Assembly (NCBI GenBank): GCA_013399305.1
Contig: VXAI01000179.1
Span: 45,894 to 109,893, forward strand
Direction: 5' to 3'
DNA from: Rostratula benghalensis
Lineage: Eukaryota > Chordata > Aves > Charadriiformes > Rostratulidae
Length of the DNA: 64,000 nt
The notes under the pieces were generated by a model that saw only the letters and a program-made list of their open reading frames with translations, made no database searches and had not been told where the DNA came from. The translations under genes were made by a program, and so were the position numbers. Positions 26,134 through 40,038 of the stretch are shown here, piece by piece. Within the stretch, counting starts at the first letter, position 1, and each line of letters opens with the position of its first letter.

Positions 26134-28088
26134 CAGATGGTTAAGACGATCATTGGTCATTCTGAAATCCTAGAGGGTTAATTCTGCCAAACAGTCTATT
26201 TCTAAGAACAATTATATATTCTCATTAATATTTCAATTATCTGTCAAATCTAAAAGCTGGGACCAAAATCAGTAAGTGGTACCTGGAAACCTTCATTAAG
26301 AAATTGGAGAGAAAGTCAACAGTTCCTAGACATTTTGTACTGAGTGACTGCGTACATGGTTCATTGCTTTAGTTTTCTACCTGCAAGATGAGAATTGCTA
26401 AAGAAGATATTAATGCCCTTTTACCCATGTAGTTCATCTTTGCTATTTTTCATAGACAATTTGCAAAGTTGTTGAGATTAGACCCATCTTCAATAGATCC
26501 TGAATTAGCATATTAAAAGCTGATTTTTTTTTCTCTTTTGCTTGATGCAAAAGAGCTTATTAATTTTCAGGATTCCCCAATGTATGTCTTTGTTGATTTG
26601 GTTATATTATGACATGTTGGTATCTTAGTATTGACCTGTTATATATTGTCAGAGCAAATTTCACTAGTGTTTTAAAAAGAAAAAGCCAATACAACTTTAC
26701 ATCAGAAAAAGCTCAATTTCCTATTGATTCTTTTCAATTTTTGTGTATTGATCACAGAGGTACAGTTGTCACAAAAGAGCCAATACATATTTATAAAACC
26801 AATATGTACATACAAAACCAACAACAAAACAGGCTATGGTTCACACTGTTATAAAGACATAAACAGGAGAAGGAGTAAATCATAAACACGATTAATGGTA
26901 TGGCCTCAATTTTCACCTTGAGTGTCAAACTGGCACTTATTTCTCATTCATTATGTTGAAAGTCAAAAGCAAAATAGAGACGACACATTAAAAAGACATT
27001 TTAAACACATATCAAATAGCTGTTTGGAGCTCTGTGTCAAGCCAAAACATTGAACTGTGTTATGGCTAGTAAAAGGAAATTAATATTTTTATTAGAGAAA
27101 AATTAACATAGAAAAAGTAGAAAGGTCATCCTTCAGTCATCCTATCGTTTTATGATTTTTAATTGTTATTCCAGCTTATGTTTGCATATATGTAGCTTTT
27201 TATATGAATATGTATACACAGCTATAATTCATACGTATATTTCTGTACTTTTCTACAAAACCTTCCACACGTCTGATGAAAAGTAAAGTCAATATAAATT
27301 TTACGGGCCTGCATTTCTAACAGCTCTTTGTCTAAAAGTACACAAGGTTTATTGCATTACTTACAAATTGAGAAAATTTTGTTGTCAGAACATGGAATTC
27401 TTGTCCCAAGAAACACATAATAGAAATAGATTTATAAACAGAGCAATATGCAAAAGAAAATAATGATAAATAAAAAAATAAAGGGTAGTATAGATATAGA
27501 AAGTAGGTAAAGTACCCAACACTGCACCAATTCTTTCCTCATTCATTCCTCTCTTAGGCTAATGAGTGAAAAAGACCATTTTGTAGTGCAGATAATTATA
27601 CTATGAAAAAGAACCACATACCTGTGTTTAACATAGATCTATAGAAGAATGAATTCCAAGAACATCTAAAATTCTGATGAATGGTCCCAGTGATTTTTGC
27701 TAGTGTTTGCTCCCAAATAATTGAAGAATGTCTCTAGACGTATCCATATGACAACACAAAGCAAGGTAAACTTGTTAGCAATTACAAGAAAATATCAGAT
27801 CAGGTCTGTGTTATAGCATAGATGTATAATAAGGATTAGGCCCTTAAAATTCAGATTATGTTTAGTGTGTCCCAGATAGCTTAAAGGAAAAAAAAATAGC
27901 AAATGTAAAATCAGTTAGAGTTGTATGGGTAACTATGCAGGAACTGAACATGAAGTATTTTATTTTGAGGGACATAAAATTTTAATGCTGGTTAATATTT
28001 GATTAATAGGGGCTGGGTGGCTGACAGAAGCATGCTGCAAAATAGAACATATTTGGTAGATACCTTAAAATATTGTCCTGCATCTTGG

Positions 28089-28112
28089 AAAAAAAAAAAA
28101 AAAAAAAAAAAA
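28089..28112. repeat. Poly(A) tract, A24
   Basis: 24 consecutive A residues, followed by two tandem copies of GAAGTGCT. No retroposed body is recognisable upstream. Confidence 0.9.
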
Positions 28113-28808
28113 GAAGTGCTGAAGTGCTGAATAGTTCTAGCTTTGTTCTGGGAATGATGACTATCTGGTAATAGCTTAGTGATTAATCTACACCATACGA
28201 TGAAATCAAGGTCATGATGAGTTATCGTTAAGCATTAATTCAATTCTTAGCATTAAGAATGCAGCTATGTTTAGCCTGTTCTATAAATATTACCCTTAGC
28301 TAACTTTCTTCAGGGCTTTCTATAGCTACCCCTTGAGATGTACATTAGTTGAAAAATTATCTGTACATCAGGTAAGACATTCTACAGCAGGGAGAAATCT
28401 AGTCATTTTTTGATATCCCATCATGAGAAAGCAGAAGATAAACATTAATGAAGAACTTTAATGAAATCTTCCTAAACAAACTGCCAGCATGTAAACCTCT
28501 CTGCACACTGCGGAGAGAGTGTATAAGCCACTATATGGACAGTTTCAGTAACTGTCCTCATATTTCACTACTTTTATTACTTAATGAAATCACAAAAAAG
28601 CATTTTCCTTCTAAATGAGTGAAATTTACCTTTTTGGCCAAGTTATGCTTAGTGTTGATTACAGAAATATGTATTAGCTGGGAAGAGCTTCTGCTGTGGA
28701 GTAATGGATGCACCCAGATATTAGTGAATCAAAAGACTGGGCAGTCGCTTTGTTTCCCAAGAGAGCAGGCTTCTACAGTGATTTCAGAGTAAAACGCAGC
28801 TTTAAAAC

Positions 28809-28825
28809 AAAAAAAAAAAAAAAAA
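28809..28825. repeat. Poly(A) tract, A17
   Basis: 17 consecutive A residues in unique sequence. Confidence 0.88.
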
Positions 28826-29586
28826 GAGAATCTTCTGAAAACCATTAATGATATACGCGGGTTTTTTTATTTATGAAGCCATCTGCGCTTGCTCTTAAAG
28901 TCTAAGTTAATAATTTGAAAGCAATAAAGAGTAGACAAAATGCAATCATGCTTTATAGTCTTTTTTCCTAGCAACTCTTAATTATATTGCTTCATTATTT
29001 TAAGTAAATTTTGAACACTTTCTATGGCTAATACAAAGGCACCATTTTTCCCCTGTGAAACTCTAAAACTAATTCAATTCACATTGGAAAGCAAAGACCA
29101 TAAAGCTAAGTAATTGGATGAAAAATCAGGGACTAAGGAGTGGTGAAATCCTCCTTGCATTAGTGTCCATTTTGTGGCTTGTAAACTCTTTGCTCTTTCA
29201 ATATTGTGATTTTATTGCAAAGGTTCGTTTGGTAATTAGGTTTTTGAATACTGCTTCATGTATTGATCTTAAATAAAAAATAGATGTTTAGCATACGTTG
29301 GCTACCTAGTGTGATCTTTGAGCGATTTTTTGGATACCTAGATTTTTAAAAACCTGCCACTGCAGCATCTGGGTGTGTTAGTATTAAACACTGGTACCAT
29401 CTACTTGTATCTCCAAGGACTATTTCCTGATCCATAAAAGATAGTCATGTAATTTTTGTATCTGAGACAACACCCAAGAAAGACGAGTAGATATTCTTGT
29501 TTTCTTTTTCTCTGTCTCAGAGCTTCAGCATAGTAAAACTAAATCCAAACAGTAAAACCTTGTATTTCTCCATGAAGTCTGCAGAT

Positions 29587-29935
29587 CACAGAATCATAGA
29601 ATGTTTAGAGTTGGAAGGGACCTTAAAGATTGCCAAGTTCCAACCTCCCTGCCATGGGCAGAAACACTTCCCACTAGAGCAGGTGGCTGAAAGCCCCATG
29701 CTGGCCTGAAAAACTTCCAGGGATGGAGCATCCACAACTTCTCTCAGCAACCTGTTCCAATGTCTCACTACCCTCACAGGAAAGTGTACATTCTCAGCTC
29801 ATGTTGAGCTTCTCATCTACCATCACTGCCAAGTCCTTCTCCTCAGGGCTGCTCTCCAGCCATTCTCTACCCAACCTTTAGTTGTGTTTGGCGTTGCTAT
29901 GTCCCAGGTGCAGGACCCTGCACTTGGCTTGGTTC
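29587..29935 (-). mobile_element. CR1 LINE fragment with internal deletion
   Basis: The 3' terminus (left end) shows CACAGAATCATAGAATG and GTTGGAAGGGACCTTAAAGA, typical of CR1. The 3' UTR/C-terminal block (CTCCCTGCCATGGGCAG, CAACCTGTTCCAATGTCTCAC) runs to about 29,785. The sequence then jumps directly to a block that in complete CR1 lies several hundred bases further 5' (CATGTTGAGCTTCTC, CAAGTCCTTCTCCTCAGGGC, CAGGTGCAGGACCCTGCACT). The copy is therefore internally deleted as well as 5'-truncated. Confidence 0.92.
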
Positions 29936-32900
29936 TAAGCATGGCATTTTAAAGTCAATTTTCAGGCTGACTTCACAGAGGAGGTTAAAAATGTACCTTT
30001 CATATAGGAAATTGTTACAAGGAAGATTCTCTTTTGCCAGAACTTCATAATGAATATTGTTGTTTTAAGAGGTTGGTAAGGTTATTGTATATCACAGAAT
30101 TATTTTATCATATATATGATTAGATCAGGTGTTGTAAAAGATGTATATTTGGAGAGGACATAACAGATGCACTAATGAGAGCAAAAGAGCAACAAGGAAG
30201 CACACTACTAGCCTTAAGAAAAAATCTGTCATAAATTCTATTAACCATTACATTCTGGTTCTAGGCTACAAGAGAAAAATTACCTATTCCAATAACGTAT
30301 ATAATGGAAAAAAGGTTTGATATGTGGTTTCTGCTTGCTGTTAGCCTTTTTCATTTTACCACTGTAAGCTTTTTATGATGCCTTATTCTTGACCAGGATT
30401 TCAGTATGTTTTTAAATAAATAAGAAAGAACACAAGCTATCAGATTTTTATTTAGCTAGCTAGTTATCATCCTATTTTTAATAGAATAGACAGAGATTAC
30501 TTCATGTCTATATTTACAGAGAAATTTTTGACTGCTCAGCTTTATGGAGCAGTTACACACACACATACCCAACAGGTGCATATCTTCCATTAAAATTCCA
30601 CTGGGTATTGAGTCTGGGATCTTCCAGACACCACAACAAGCTCTGAAGCATTCACAGCATAATGAAATTAAGTGACCTCTGCTGTTTGTGTTCTCAACAT
30701 GGAGCACACCTGGGACTTACACGATTGAACAGGCACTGCTGAGGAACGGCTTTTGCTGTTACAGCATTGAGCCTGGCATAATGGTTGTACGGACTGTAAA
30801 GCTGCTTCATAACCTCAGCAAAAACTATGAGATTATTTCTACTCTTTCCTTCAAACTCTGCTAAAACTCCTGTTGCTCCCAGCCGAATCTTATACCATGT
30901 CCTTTTCTAATTTCTTCATATTTCATTAAATAATTGGAGTGGATCTTATTTTTTTTCTCTCTGGAGCCTTTTGAAACCTCTAGGGTTTGGGGGTTGTTTT
31001 TTTTTTGTTAATGCTTAGAAAAAGATGCCATCAAGCAAACCTTTGACAAGAGCCCATGCCCTTCAGTGTGTCAACACATACTGCACTGTAGTATGGTCAG
31101 GAACAGATATAAAAAATAAAACAAATAAAAGAAGACCCGGCAAAGAAATAATAACAAACTTACCCAAGGACTGAATTTTTAGGGATCATGAGAATATCAT
31201 CTACGAAAAGCAATAATTTTGACAGCTAACAATCAAATTACTTCTCTAAACTTTTGTTCTGTAAAGGCTGGTCTAATCCTTGCCTTCCCCAATGAGAAAT
31301 TCTTCAGCATTTGAATGTATTCTGTCATCTGTTTCAATGGATTTACAGTGGTTTACGTGGACCAAGCTTCTCCTCGAAGAAGCAAAGATAGTTAAAGTTT
31401 GTAGAACGAGAGATCTGAAAGAGGATTTTCACCGGAATGCTTAAATAAGACATAGTTCCCATGAAATAGTTCTTAAATTGTGTAATATTTATTAGCATTA
31501 AAAATTCTCACATGGAATTTCTTATTCTGGGCCAACAAAGAGGGTCTCACAGTAGTGCTTGAAGCCCTCAATTCTGCTAGGACCTCACTGGGCCAATCAT
31601 AGTACAAATGCATGGAAGAAGATAGTCCTTGCCCTCACGTCTCCTGTCAAGGTTTCACTGTATGAAATGATGCAGCTCTGTTGCAGTACTTAGAGACACT
31701 TATTTTAGCTGAACTGCAGTCTTAGGATGCACATTTTCAAACAGATCACTTTGTGAAGCCATTGTTTTTTCTTCAGTCAGTGTTTCAGCGTTTAATCAGA
31801 CCAGACATTTTAATGCCTAACATCAGTGTATAAATTATCAACTTGTAATACCTTTTTTTTCATTCTGTGTATTCCAAGGAATTAACTTGCAGACAAAATA
31901 AAAAGGCTGCTTGTGAAGTGCTGCGGGGTTTCCACAAGATATTGTTTCTCTTACTTTTGTCTTCCACAGAGCAGAGCAGCTGCAAAGATCAGTACCTTGG
32001 AGTGGAGAATCCAATTAAATGATACGAAATTCATTTGCAGCCTAACATGAACTAAAAGCTATTCATGCTAATGCAGAAAGATAGTAAGAAGTACGCTGAT
32101 AAGCAAATATGCAACTAGGTAAGTAGGTCTAAGATTGCTAACTTTTGTTTAAAAAAAGTGATCTTCAAAGAAATAACATAAATTTTTTTAAAAAAGGTAA
32201 TTTATTTCAGAAATTTTTTCTTCAGAGTGTATGAGTATTTATTTTTCACAAATAAAAGTACCTTTTCATTGAATAATGTCAAATTATGTTTCTACACTTT
32301 CTCTATAGTATTTTTTGTATGAGTTGATATGTCATCATGGATTTTAAAATTTACTTTCCTGATTCATATTGCCATAGCTTAGAGACAATTAAAATTGTGG
32401 GTGCTTGATTGTGTCACACACAAGCATTTTCACAGAAATCAACACACTGCCTTAATCAGTTCTTGATTAAGTATCTCCATATTCAAATGAAGCTCAATTG
32501 GCGTATTAAGGAACTCCCTAGTGGAATAAACATGTTTCTTGTGCACCAGGCACAAGAAAGATTGAGGTGCAGTGATTGCTTTTGGGTCCAAACACTACAC
32601 TTATACTTTCATGCCTGCTCTAGAGCATATTTAATTAGCTATAGCAACTGAATGCCAATGAACCAGCCAGCTAATTTCTTTCTCACTGGTGTTTCAGGTA
32701 CCCAGACTTCCTCGGAAGCCCTGGCCATGCTTTTTCCCCCCAGCACACAGGGAGGAGCTAATCTCATCCTGTTGGCTCAACACTGCTCGGCAACTCCCAG
32801 ATTAGAGGTCAGTTATCTTTCCTTCTCCACTGTGGTAGGGTCAGAACTAGGTTATGAACTGAATGTTAGCATTGACTGAGGTGTCCCAATGAGTTGGACA

Positions 32901-34639
32901 CTCAAATTTTTTGTCCTGAAGCCAAGAAGAAAATGTATATTTGGTATCCTTGTTAACCCAGAATAACTTCTGGAACAGTTCATGTATGAGAGTCACAAAC
33001 AGCTCAGATGTCTTTTGGACTTGTGTTTAAGGATGTGAAGGTAAAAACGTAGTATGTAAAAACCTAGTACCTTTGAAACAAATATGTGCATTAAGTCTGT
33101 TGCTATCAACCTCTGATGCTGGAAAGTTATCTAGATACCCTGGAAAGCAAACAGCAATCACATGTGGAGGGAGAGTTGACTAGATGACAGAAGACTTACT
33201 GAGAAATTCAGATTTAACAAAATGTTCTTAACCATCTCAGAAAAATTTACACAGAGATATTTACATACTTCACACATTATCCTCCTTTTTAAATTTGGTT
33301 CATTTCACATGTGAATAAAGGGGAAATCACACACCTGTGGTTTATTAGAAACATTTCTCATGTCCTGAAATTTTGGAGTGCCACAGCCTTCACCACTTGG
33401 GATGGGTGATATCCAAAGATTGCAATGACAGATGTTTTCCCATTTACTAGCCATTTTTGGGAGTCTTGAAATCCCTAATTAGTACAAGGTACCTTCCTGA
33501 CATTTGAAACGAGAAACTGGTTTGTTTTCCTGAGATTAAAAATTAGTAAAATTGCTCACTACTGAGCTTTCTGAGATGTTTAGAGGCATCACTGGTCAAT
33601 GCTGATAATAATTGTTTAAAGAAATAGGTGAATAACTCTTTGCTCGTACCTGAAAGGTTATCGTGTGTGTGTGTTTGTAAAATTTGCCACTAGTTCAAAA
33701 GCTAATTTCTTTGATGTCATTGTGTAATGTTCTGCATTGCCTCAAGCTGTGCTTGATTTATATCCTGCTGTTAATCTGGTTACAAATCTTAATATTAGAA
33801 AAATTACGATCATCACCATATCAACTGCTGAACAAATTGATCATGAATTGCAAGACAAAGAAGCAGGTGTCTGCAACAGGTTTGGCATTCTGAAGTCCCC
33901 AAATTGCCCCCCCTTGAAGCAACAACAGGAAAACCAAATATGACAGTTGCTGTGGTTAGTTACAAAGTCTGAGTGAACAAGTGATACAATGACTACTGTT
34001 CTTTCTACTGGTTTTGGTGGAAATTAATGGAAATAAGAGATAGAATTATCACAGATTAATTTTACAGTTTTGTGAAAAGTTAGGAAAACACTTTTTGAAT
34101 GGAAGTGGCAAACATTAACAATACTAATAACATTTTTTTTCCTTTTTCTGATTAGTTTTAATTTTGGTCGAGTCTTCCAGGAAAGGCTTTTCTCATAGAA
34201 ATTTAGTTACCCCTATCTACTACCATCACTATGACAATAAGGAAAATGGAGAAAACAGAAATCAATACCATGCATTAGTATTGCACTGCATATTTGCATG
34301 GTGGCGGATTGTAGCACCCATCTCATCTGTGCCTGTGAGTAATATCAACTCACTATTCCTAGTAATATCTACAAACAGCTACAAAAGCTCAAAGCAGTTA
34401 CCTCCATATTCTGATATCTAACTCACTTCAGAGTCACTGCTTTCTAGGGTACAGTACTGCATCCAGTAAGATATAGCTCCATCATTTTCATACATGTGTG
34501 CTCTTCGATTTGCATGCATGAAAGTGTATTTTGATTGATTGGACCCAATTTACCAAATAATCCAGACTGCACTGTCTGGTTGTCTTTTGTCAGTAATTTT
34601 GTCTTTTGTCAGCCTTCTTTAGATTTATGATCTATGGTT
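29936..34639. other. Unique AT-rich sequence
   Basis: No gene or interspersed repeat was recognised. Simple features are a G/T-only patch at 30,983-31,009 and a short (TG)n near 33,664-33,675. Open frames are below 90 codons and unremarkable. Confidence 0.5.
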
Positions 34640-36136
34640 TTATGATTATTTGCTGAACATATGGAACGCCCCTGGAGTCAGAAATAGTCTCTCCAGGATC
34701 CCAAAGGAAACATTTTCATTTTCTAACTTTTTTTTATTAATAACTTTTCCTTTGGATCTCTTAATCATTTTTTTTAATCCATTTACTGGGGACTTAATTC
34801 ACATTAAATGTTGATTCCTATTTATGCAGTTGTAGATGAATCATCCCTCCGAAGACTCAGTACAAAGAAGTGTTTCTTCTTTGGGAATAGTTTTTTTATC
34901 TTCTATTTCTTCTCCACTATCAGGTGCTATCATGGTGCAAAAGTGGTGGGTCTGTAGAGGTTACAGCCCCAAAGGACTTGTCATATACACCCTGTGAGTT
35001 TTAGTGCTTTTACTTAAGGCTAGTTTGACTGTGGATTGAACACCCAACATGGCTGGTGTGCATGGCTATGGTAGGCGCACAGTAGGAAAGGTATCAGGCA
35101 TCCTCTAGTTTCATCAGGCCAGAAGGAATCCAGGTTGTACACTGCTGCAAGGTGAAAACTATGAAATGAGGCTGGATCCTGATTTGCTTCAAAGTAGTAA
35201 ACCTGACCCTCACGTAGACACTCCTTTCTTAACAAAACTAGCAAAATTATCTGAAAATGAGCCTATTTGACACCACGGTCTCCATAAAATCCTTCCAGAT
35301 ACCAACCCTTTATTCTTTGTAGTCTAAATTCCTTTTCCATTTTCCTCATGTTTGATGTCAGGTTTATAACTAGCCAGGTCATCCTGCTTGATACGTTCAA
35401 GTAATTGTAAAACATCAACACATTTTGAGCCTTTTCTTCCACTTCCAAAATTGTGCGGATTATAAAAAATAAACATTAAAGACCAGAGATTCCTAAGTAG
35501 ACTCAATTAGAACTTCTGAATATACTTTTTATTGGGTATGACAAAATTGAAAGTTAATTTGAATAGAGCAGATAATGACTAGTATGTTACTAATGCCCTG
35601 AAAATACTTCTAAGTATTACAAAATTCTAAGTACCTTTTTTGCTTTCCTGTCTTTATTCCTCTAAAGCATAAGATAATTGTAGTCCTTTTTTTCTCCTTA
35701 TAACACCCTGGGAACTTTACCATTTTTATCTAATAAAGATCGGAAACTATTAGAATTTTTTGTCCCTTTCCAGATCCTTATGTACTTCAGCTTCTTCTCC
35801 TTTTTTTTTAAAGACACTACAGTATGAATTACTCTGGATTTTTCACTGAAGCCTTCACCTTGTCATTTTTTGTTTATTCAAATATATTTTATAGACACAC
35901 TTATTTCTATTTTTTCCTTTCAATGCCTTTTTATAAGGATATTTGTATTTCATGTATACTTTCTTCATTTTTGTAGCCTTGACACTTTTTCCTTCCCAAA
36001 TTAACTTCCCGTGAATAATCCCACTTTTGATTGGCATTTCCATCTTCATTCTTTACCATTTTTAATATTTTAATTGAAATCCTCGTTAGCTTTTAAAGTT
36101 TTTTGATGAGTGAAGTTGTCTCTGTTTCCAAGAATA
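34640..36136 (-). pseudogene. Purine-rich minus-strand block; possible decayed retrocopy, parent unknown
   Basis: Over about 1.5 kb the minus strand is strongly A-rich and reads, in broken frames, as short lysine/glutamate-rich peptides. Examples are 35,324-35,506 (includes VLQLLERIKQDDLASYKPD), 34,841-34,933 (starts MIAPDSGEEIEDKKTIPKEE), 34,646-34,797 and 35,855-36,049. Individually these open stretches are no longer than chance predicts, and A-rich DNA gives lysine codons by itself. I see no intact frame, intron trace or target-site duplication. A T16 run on the plus strand (36,137-36,152) bounds the block on its right. That is the 5' side for a minus-strand retrocopy, so it is not a normal tail. 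I do not recognise the parent. The alternative, simple strand-asymmetric low complexity, is at least as likely. Confidence 0.15.
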
Positions 36137-36152
36137 TTTTTTTTTTTTTTTT
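36137..36152. repeat. Poly(T) tract, T16
   Basis: 16 consecutive T residues, which would be a poly(A) tract on the minus strand. Confidence 0.88.
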
Positions 36153-37502
36153 GGTATGGGATTATATTTTGTATTTCCATTGTCTTCCAATAGAAACTGG
36201 ACTATACCCCTTTTTCAGCTTCCACAATTACTAGCATGCAGAAGAAATATTTGAAGGAGGATGCCTGACCTGGGCCCACAAAACACAGTCTAACTGGTAA
36301 TCTTCAGCTGTGGTTCATTGCCTGCTTAGTTGACTCAACTTTCAATAACAAAGGAGCCAGATGGTGTCTGAGTGGAGATAAACATCTCATGCATTTAACA
36401 CCAGGCTTTCTGAATATACATTTAGATATATTGTTGTCTTCCTAAGCACCACAAGAGCTCTTTTTTAAGCTGTGTTAAACACTCATGTTTGCTGAATATA
36501 TATCTGTGTCCCAAGGACAATATTGGGATCACCTCACCCTTCTGCAGAACTAATACTCTGAACTGGGCATACAGACAAAACCAAAATAGACAAAATCAAC
36601 TTCATATTTGGTTGAGGTCCATATCCTTGGTTAGAGCCTGTTTATGTCAGTCTGTTAGTTTTGGGAGATCTGTAATTGCCTGGGCACACTGTACCAGAGA
36701 TTTTCCTTGGCTCATGACATTCTTCCTCGTAACAGGAGTGTATGTAAATGCAAAGTTGACTAAGTCAGCTGTAATGCAGAAGCATTCAAACAACTTCTGA
36801 CTTGCTGGACTTCTTGCCTCCCTGGTATCACCTGTGTGATTCATCTCATGGAAAACTGAGGAATCCAGCCCAGACTAGGTGTTTACGTTATACTCACAAT
36901 GAGTGGTACTCAGAAGCAGAAGTTTGTGCCATGTTTTTCTGTTTGCCTCGTCTTTTCAGCATGTGTTTGCTTTATGCAGTTCTCAGTAACTGGACAGCTG
37001 TTAGATGTTTAGGTAAAAACCCCAAACAAAACCAAATAAAAAACTATCCACAAAGCCACAAAAGCCTCACACAGCTAAAGCACAGACCCCTGATTTTTGG
37101 CCAGTCCAGATGTCTTTGGGCAAGATGATTGAGCCAGAATGAATAAAAAATAAATTCACCACACCACAAATTCTTAAGTCAAAAGTGATTGTGAAATTAT
37201 AATTTAATGAACTGAATATTCAAAGCTAATTTACAACCAAACGTCTCTCAAGCAGAAAGCTCCAAACTAATTTTTTGGCAGGTTCCAGGGCCAAGTATAG
37301 GTACAATTTGGCCTAAAATACCTCTGGCTGGCAAACTGAGCAAGAAAGTAAACAAATAAGCTGGTCTTGGCTTTGGGAGTTATAGGCACATTTTAAATAG
37401 AATTGCCTCTAAACACAGCTGCAGAACTGAATCTCTGATGTAATAAAGCTGTCTGGTTTATGGCAGACATACATCAGCACTGCTCTGATGGCTCAATCCG
37501 TT

Positions 37503-37518
37503 AGAATCACAGAATGAC
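37503..37518 (-). mobile_element. CR1-like 3' terminal octamers (scrap)
   Basis: AGAATCACAGAATGAC is identical to part of the octamer tail at 41.998 kb and to the minus-strand form of CR1 termini. No CR1 body is attached, so this may be a minimal 5'-truncated insertion or coincidence. Confidence 0.3.
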
Positions 37519-40038
37519 AATAACTTCTTTGTGTATTACAAATAAATCATCGCTATTACTCAACGTGTTTAGATAAATTGTAAATCATCTGTGGTAAGTT
37601 TTGCTTGAGAAATATATAGCTGTTGAAGTGCAAGAGTATGTAGAATTAAGAGAGAAAAAGGTTGAAGATTTTATCTATTTCCTCCATCAACATGTTTATA
37701 TCACTCAAGGGACTTAACCACATGCATTTGGAAAATTAAAGTCAGAAAACTAACACTTTAATAATTTTATCTTCCTACATCCAAATTCATCAACAAGCCA
37801 ATGAACTGTGAGCATATGTAGAAACCTTTTAAAAGGAGAAAAAAATCACGTAAAAAAGTCTAGGCAAGATCTTTTTACTGGTGTTTGAATCCAAACAACC
37901 TCACTCCAGGACAGAGCTGTAAACGTGAGATTTTCAAGGCAAATGTTCACCTTGCTTTTAAGTACATTTATAGTTTTGCACCCATAAAAGTGGGAAATCA
38001 CTTTACCTCAATTTGTCCATGCAATTTTGTTCATTTATGCAACTGTCCATAATTGTTCTCTGAAACTGCCAAAGCAGAGTTGACAGAAGTGCCCCTACAT
38101 CTTACTGCAAAACTGCATTTGGACCCATAATCTCCTATTCAATTTCTATTGATATATATCATCCCACGTGATAAAGACATGACAGAAGCTGAAATAAGTG
38201 ACTAACATATATGTAAATTTGTATACATATATAAGCATACATATATTTATTCATGGATGTGCAGGTACATGTTCACAGACATAAAAAGGGTCATATGTCA
38301 ACTTGATGACTCGTAAGAATGAGGAGAGGTGCCATTTTTCAGTGGCAATTTAACTTCTGCATATTCAAACATATTTAGAGTTTATGTGATCAGTTGGGCC
38401 CTCTCTTTATACAGCTTCTTGTATGCAATGTTTGAACTGGAGGAGATGATGGAAAGACTTCTCTCCCTTATCTCAGAGCATTTGATATTCAACATGAGTT
38501 AGATAATATTTTTGGAGAGCTTTGTTTGATTTTTTTTTATATATATTTGAAAACATGCCTGTGGTAATTAGATATTTTTTTGGTAAGATGTGACATTCTT
38601 AAACTGGTATTAAAATTAATTAAAATAAGTTCAGGAAAAATATTTATGTTTTTAAGGTTCAAAATTTGGATTTGATCATCTGTTAACACAGTGCTAAAAT
38701 GGTGTATGTTGCAAATCTGTTACTTTCATCACTATTTTCAGCCAAAATCATGTGGTATAGTTTAGAGCAGACTAGGAGGTCAGACTGAGCCTGTTCACAA
38801 GCTCACAAGAACAACCAGGAAACAGTTTTAATCAGCTTTCTACAAGCTCATAACTGTCATATCCAAGCAGCATGCACAGCTGGGGAAGTGTGGCTGGTTT
38901 TCAGATTATTTTGCTATACTGCTGAAAGGCTGGGACGAGACTGGAGAACCAGCTTGGTACTGTCAGCATGTTCTAACTGACTTGGACAAGTTTGGAAAAC
39001 TGATTCAATCAGTTAAAACTAGACTAGAACCCACAAAAATGCTCACTACTATACTGTTACGATTCTAGTTCCAAATTAGCTCCTGTTTCTTAAAGAAAGC
39101 AATTACAGTTTGATGAGAATCTAATTCTCAAGAGTTTCACTGAATGGTGAAAAAAAAAGCAAACAGTTGTCTTCCCTTATACCTGCAGTACCTTAGTCAT
39201 CCTTGATTACTGCAAAGGTTGATTTATGTTTTTGTTAGGTTACTGGAGACAGCAAGCTCCGTCCTGCATTATCCTAATCCCGGAACACCCTGGAGCTTCA
39301 AGTTAAGTTTGAACTGCTGTGTTTTTCCCTGGCAGACACCAATCTGAGCTGGTGTCATGTACCACAGCTGCAGCATGGCCAGATTACCAAGAAAATATCA
39401 ATGTTAATAGCTCATGTTATCAAGAAAGAATGTTGCATACACTTTATGCAGTTATAGGTGCCTTTTCTATGCATTATGTCCTGAAACAGTCTCAGCTGAT
39501 TCTTTATTTGTTGGTTAGCTGATTGAGCACTGTTTTTGCTCAATCTAATTATTTTATATATGTTCTTTATATGCTCCGTCCTAGAAATATAAGCTTGAGC
39601 CTAGAAAAGACAAACCATTAATCCCAATTTAAGATACTGATAAGTACATGGACATTTTTCTTTGTTACTGTATACTTCCCACTCTCCATGGCTACATCTC
39701 ATCCTGTATTTTTCACCATGTTTCTTTTGCTAAATTGATTCCAATCTCTACTGCCAGGGATAGTTATTTGTAACAATCTTCTGTATGAAAACAATAACAG
39801 AAAAGCTGTGAGCTCAAAGCAGAAGAACACTATCTCTGAGCATTTTGATTAAGTGCGGTGGTACAGACTGGCTTTTGCCAGAGAAAAGGAAGAGATGCAG
39901 TAATTTTGCTGTCATATGAGGAGAGGTTTGTGAGTGGGTTCATACCAAAGACCTAGTTTTGAGTTTTCTTTTGGAATAATGTACTTGATTTTGACATAGC
40001 CTTAAAGAAAGAATCAACAAGAAGACTGAGAAGAGAGG

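Larger units (their letters stand above)
21396..29586. other. Long unique AT-rich stretch
   Basis: No gene or interspersed repeat was recognised in about 8.2 kb, except for the palindrome at 26,110-26,133 and the poly(A) tracts listed separately. Open frames are below 82 codons. The repeat-free part around 24,370-24,930 is less AT-biased than its surroundings and is discussed as a possible conserved noncoding element. Confidence 0.5.

Noticed and set aside
4163..28825. Poly(A) tracts (4.16, 28.09 and 28.81 kb) as tails of processed pseudogenes
   Set aside because: No gene-like body, polyadenylation signal at the right distance or flanking duplication was recognised next to any of them.
31330..31356. 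Scrap of an ancient amniote repeat (TTCAATGGATTTACAGTGG)
   Set aside because: Too short, and it differs from the remembered phrase at key positions. It cannot be separated from chance.
36489..37128. Two adjacent plus-strand open frames of about 104 and 109 codons as a possible gene
   Set aside because: They are in different frames, have no recognisable domain or splice signals, and several frames of this length are expected by chance in 64 kb of AT-rich DNA. The second runs into an A/C-rich low-complexity patch.
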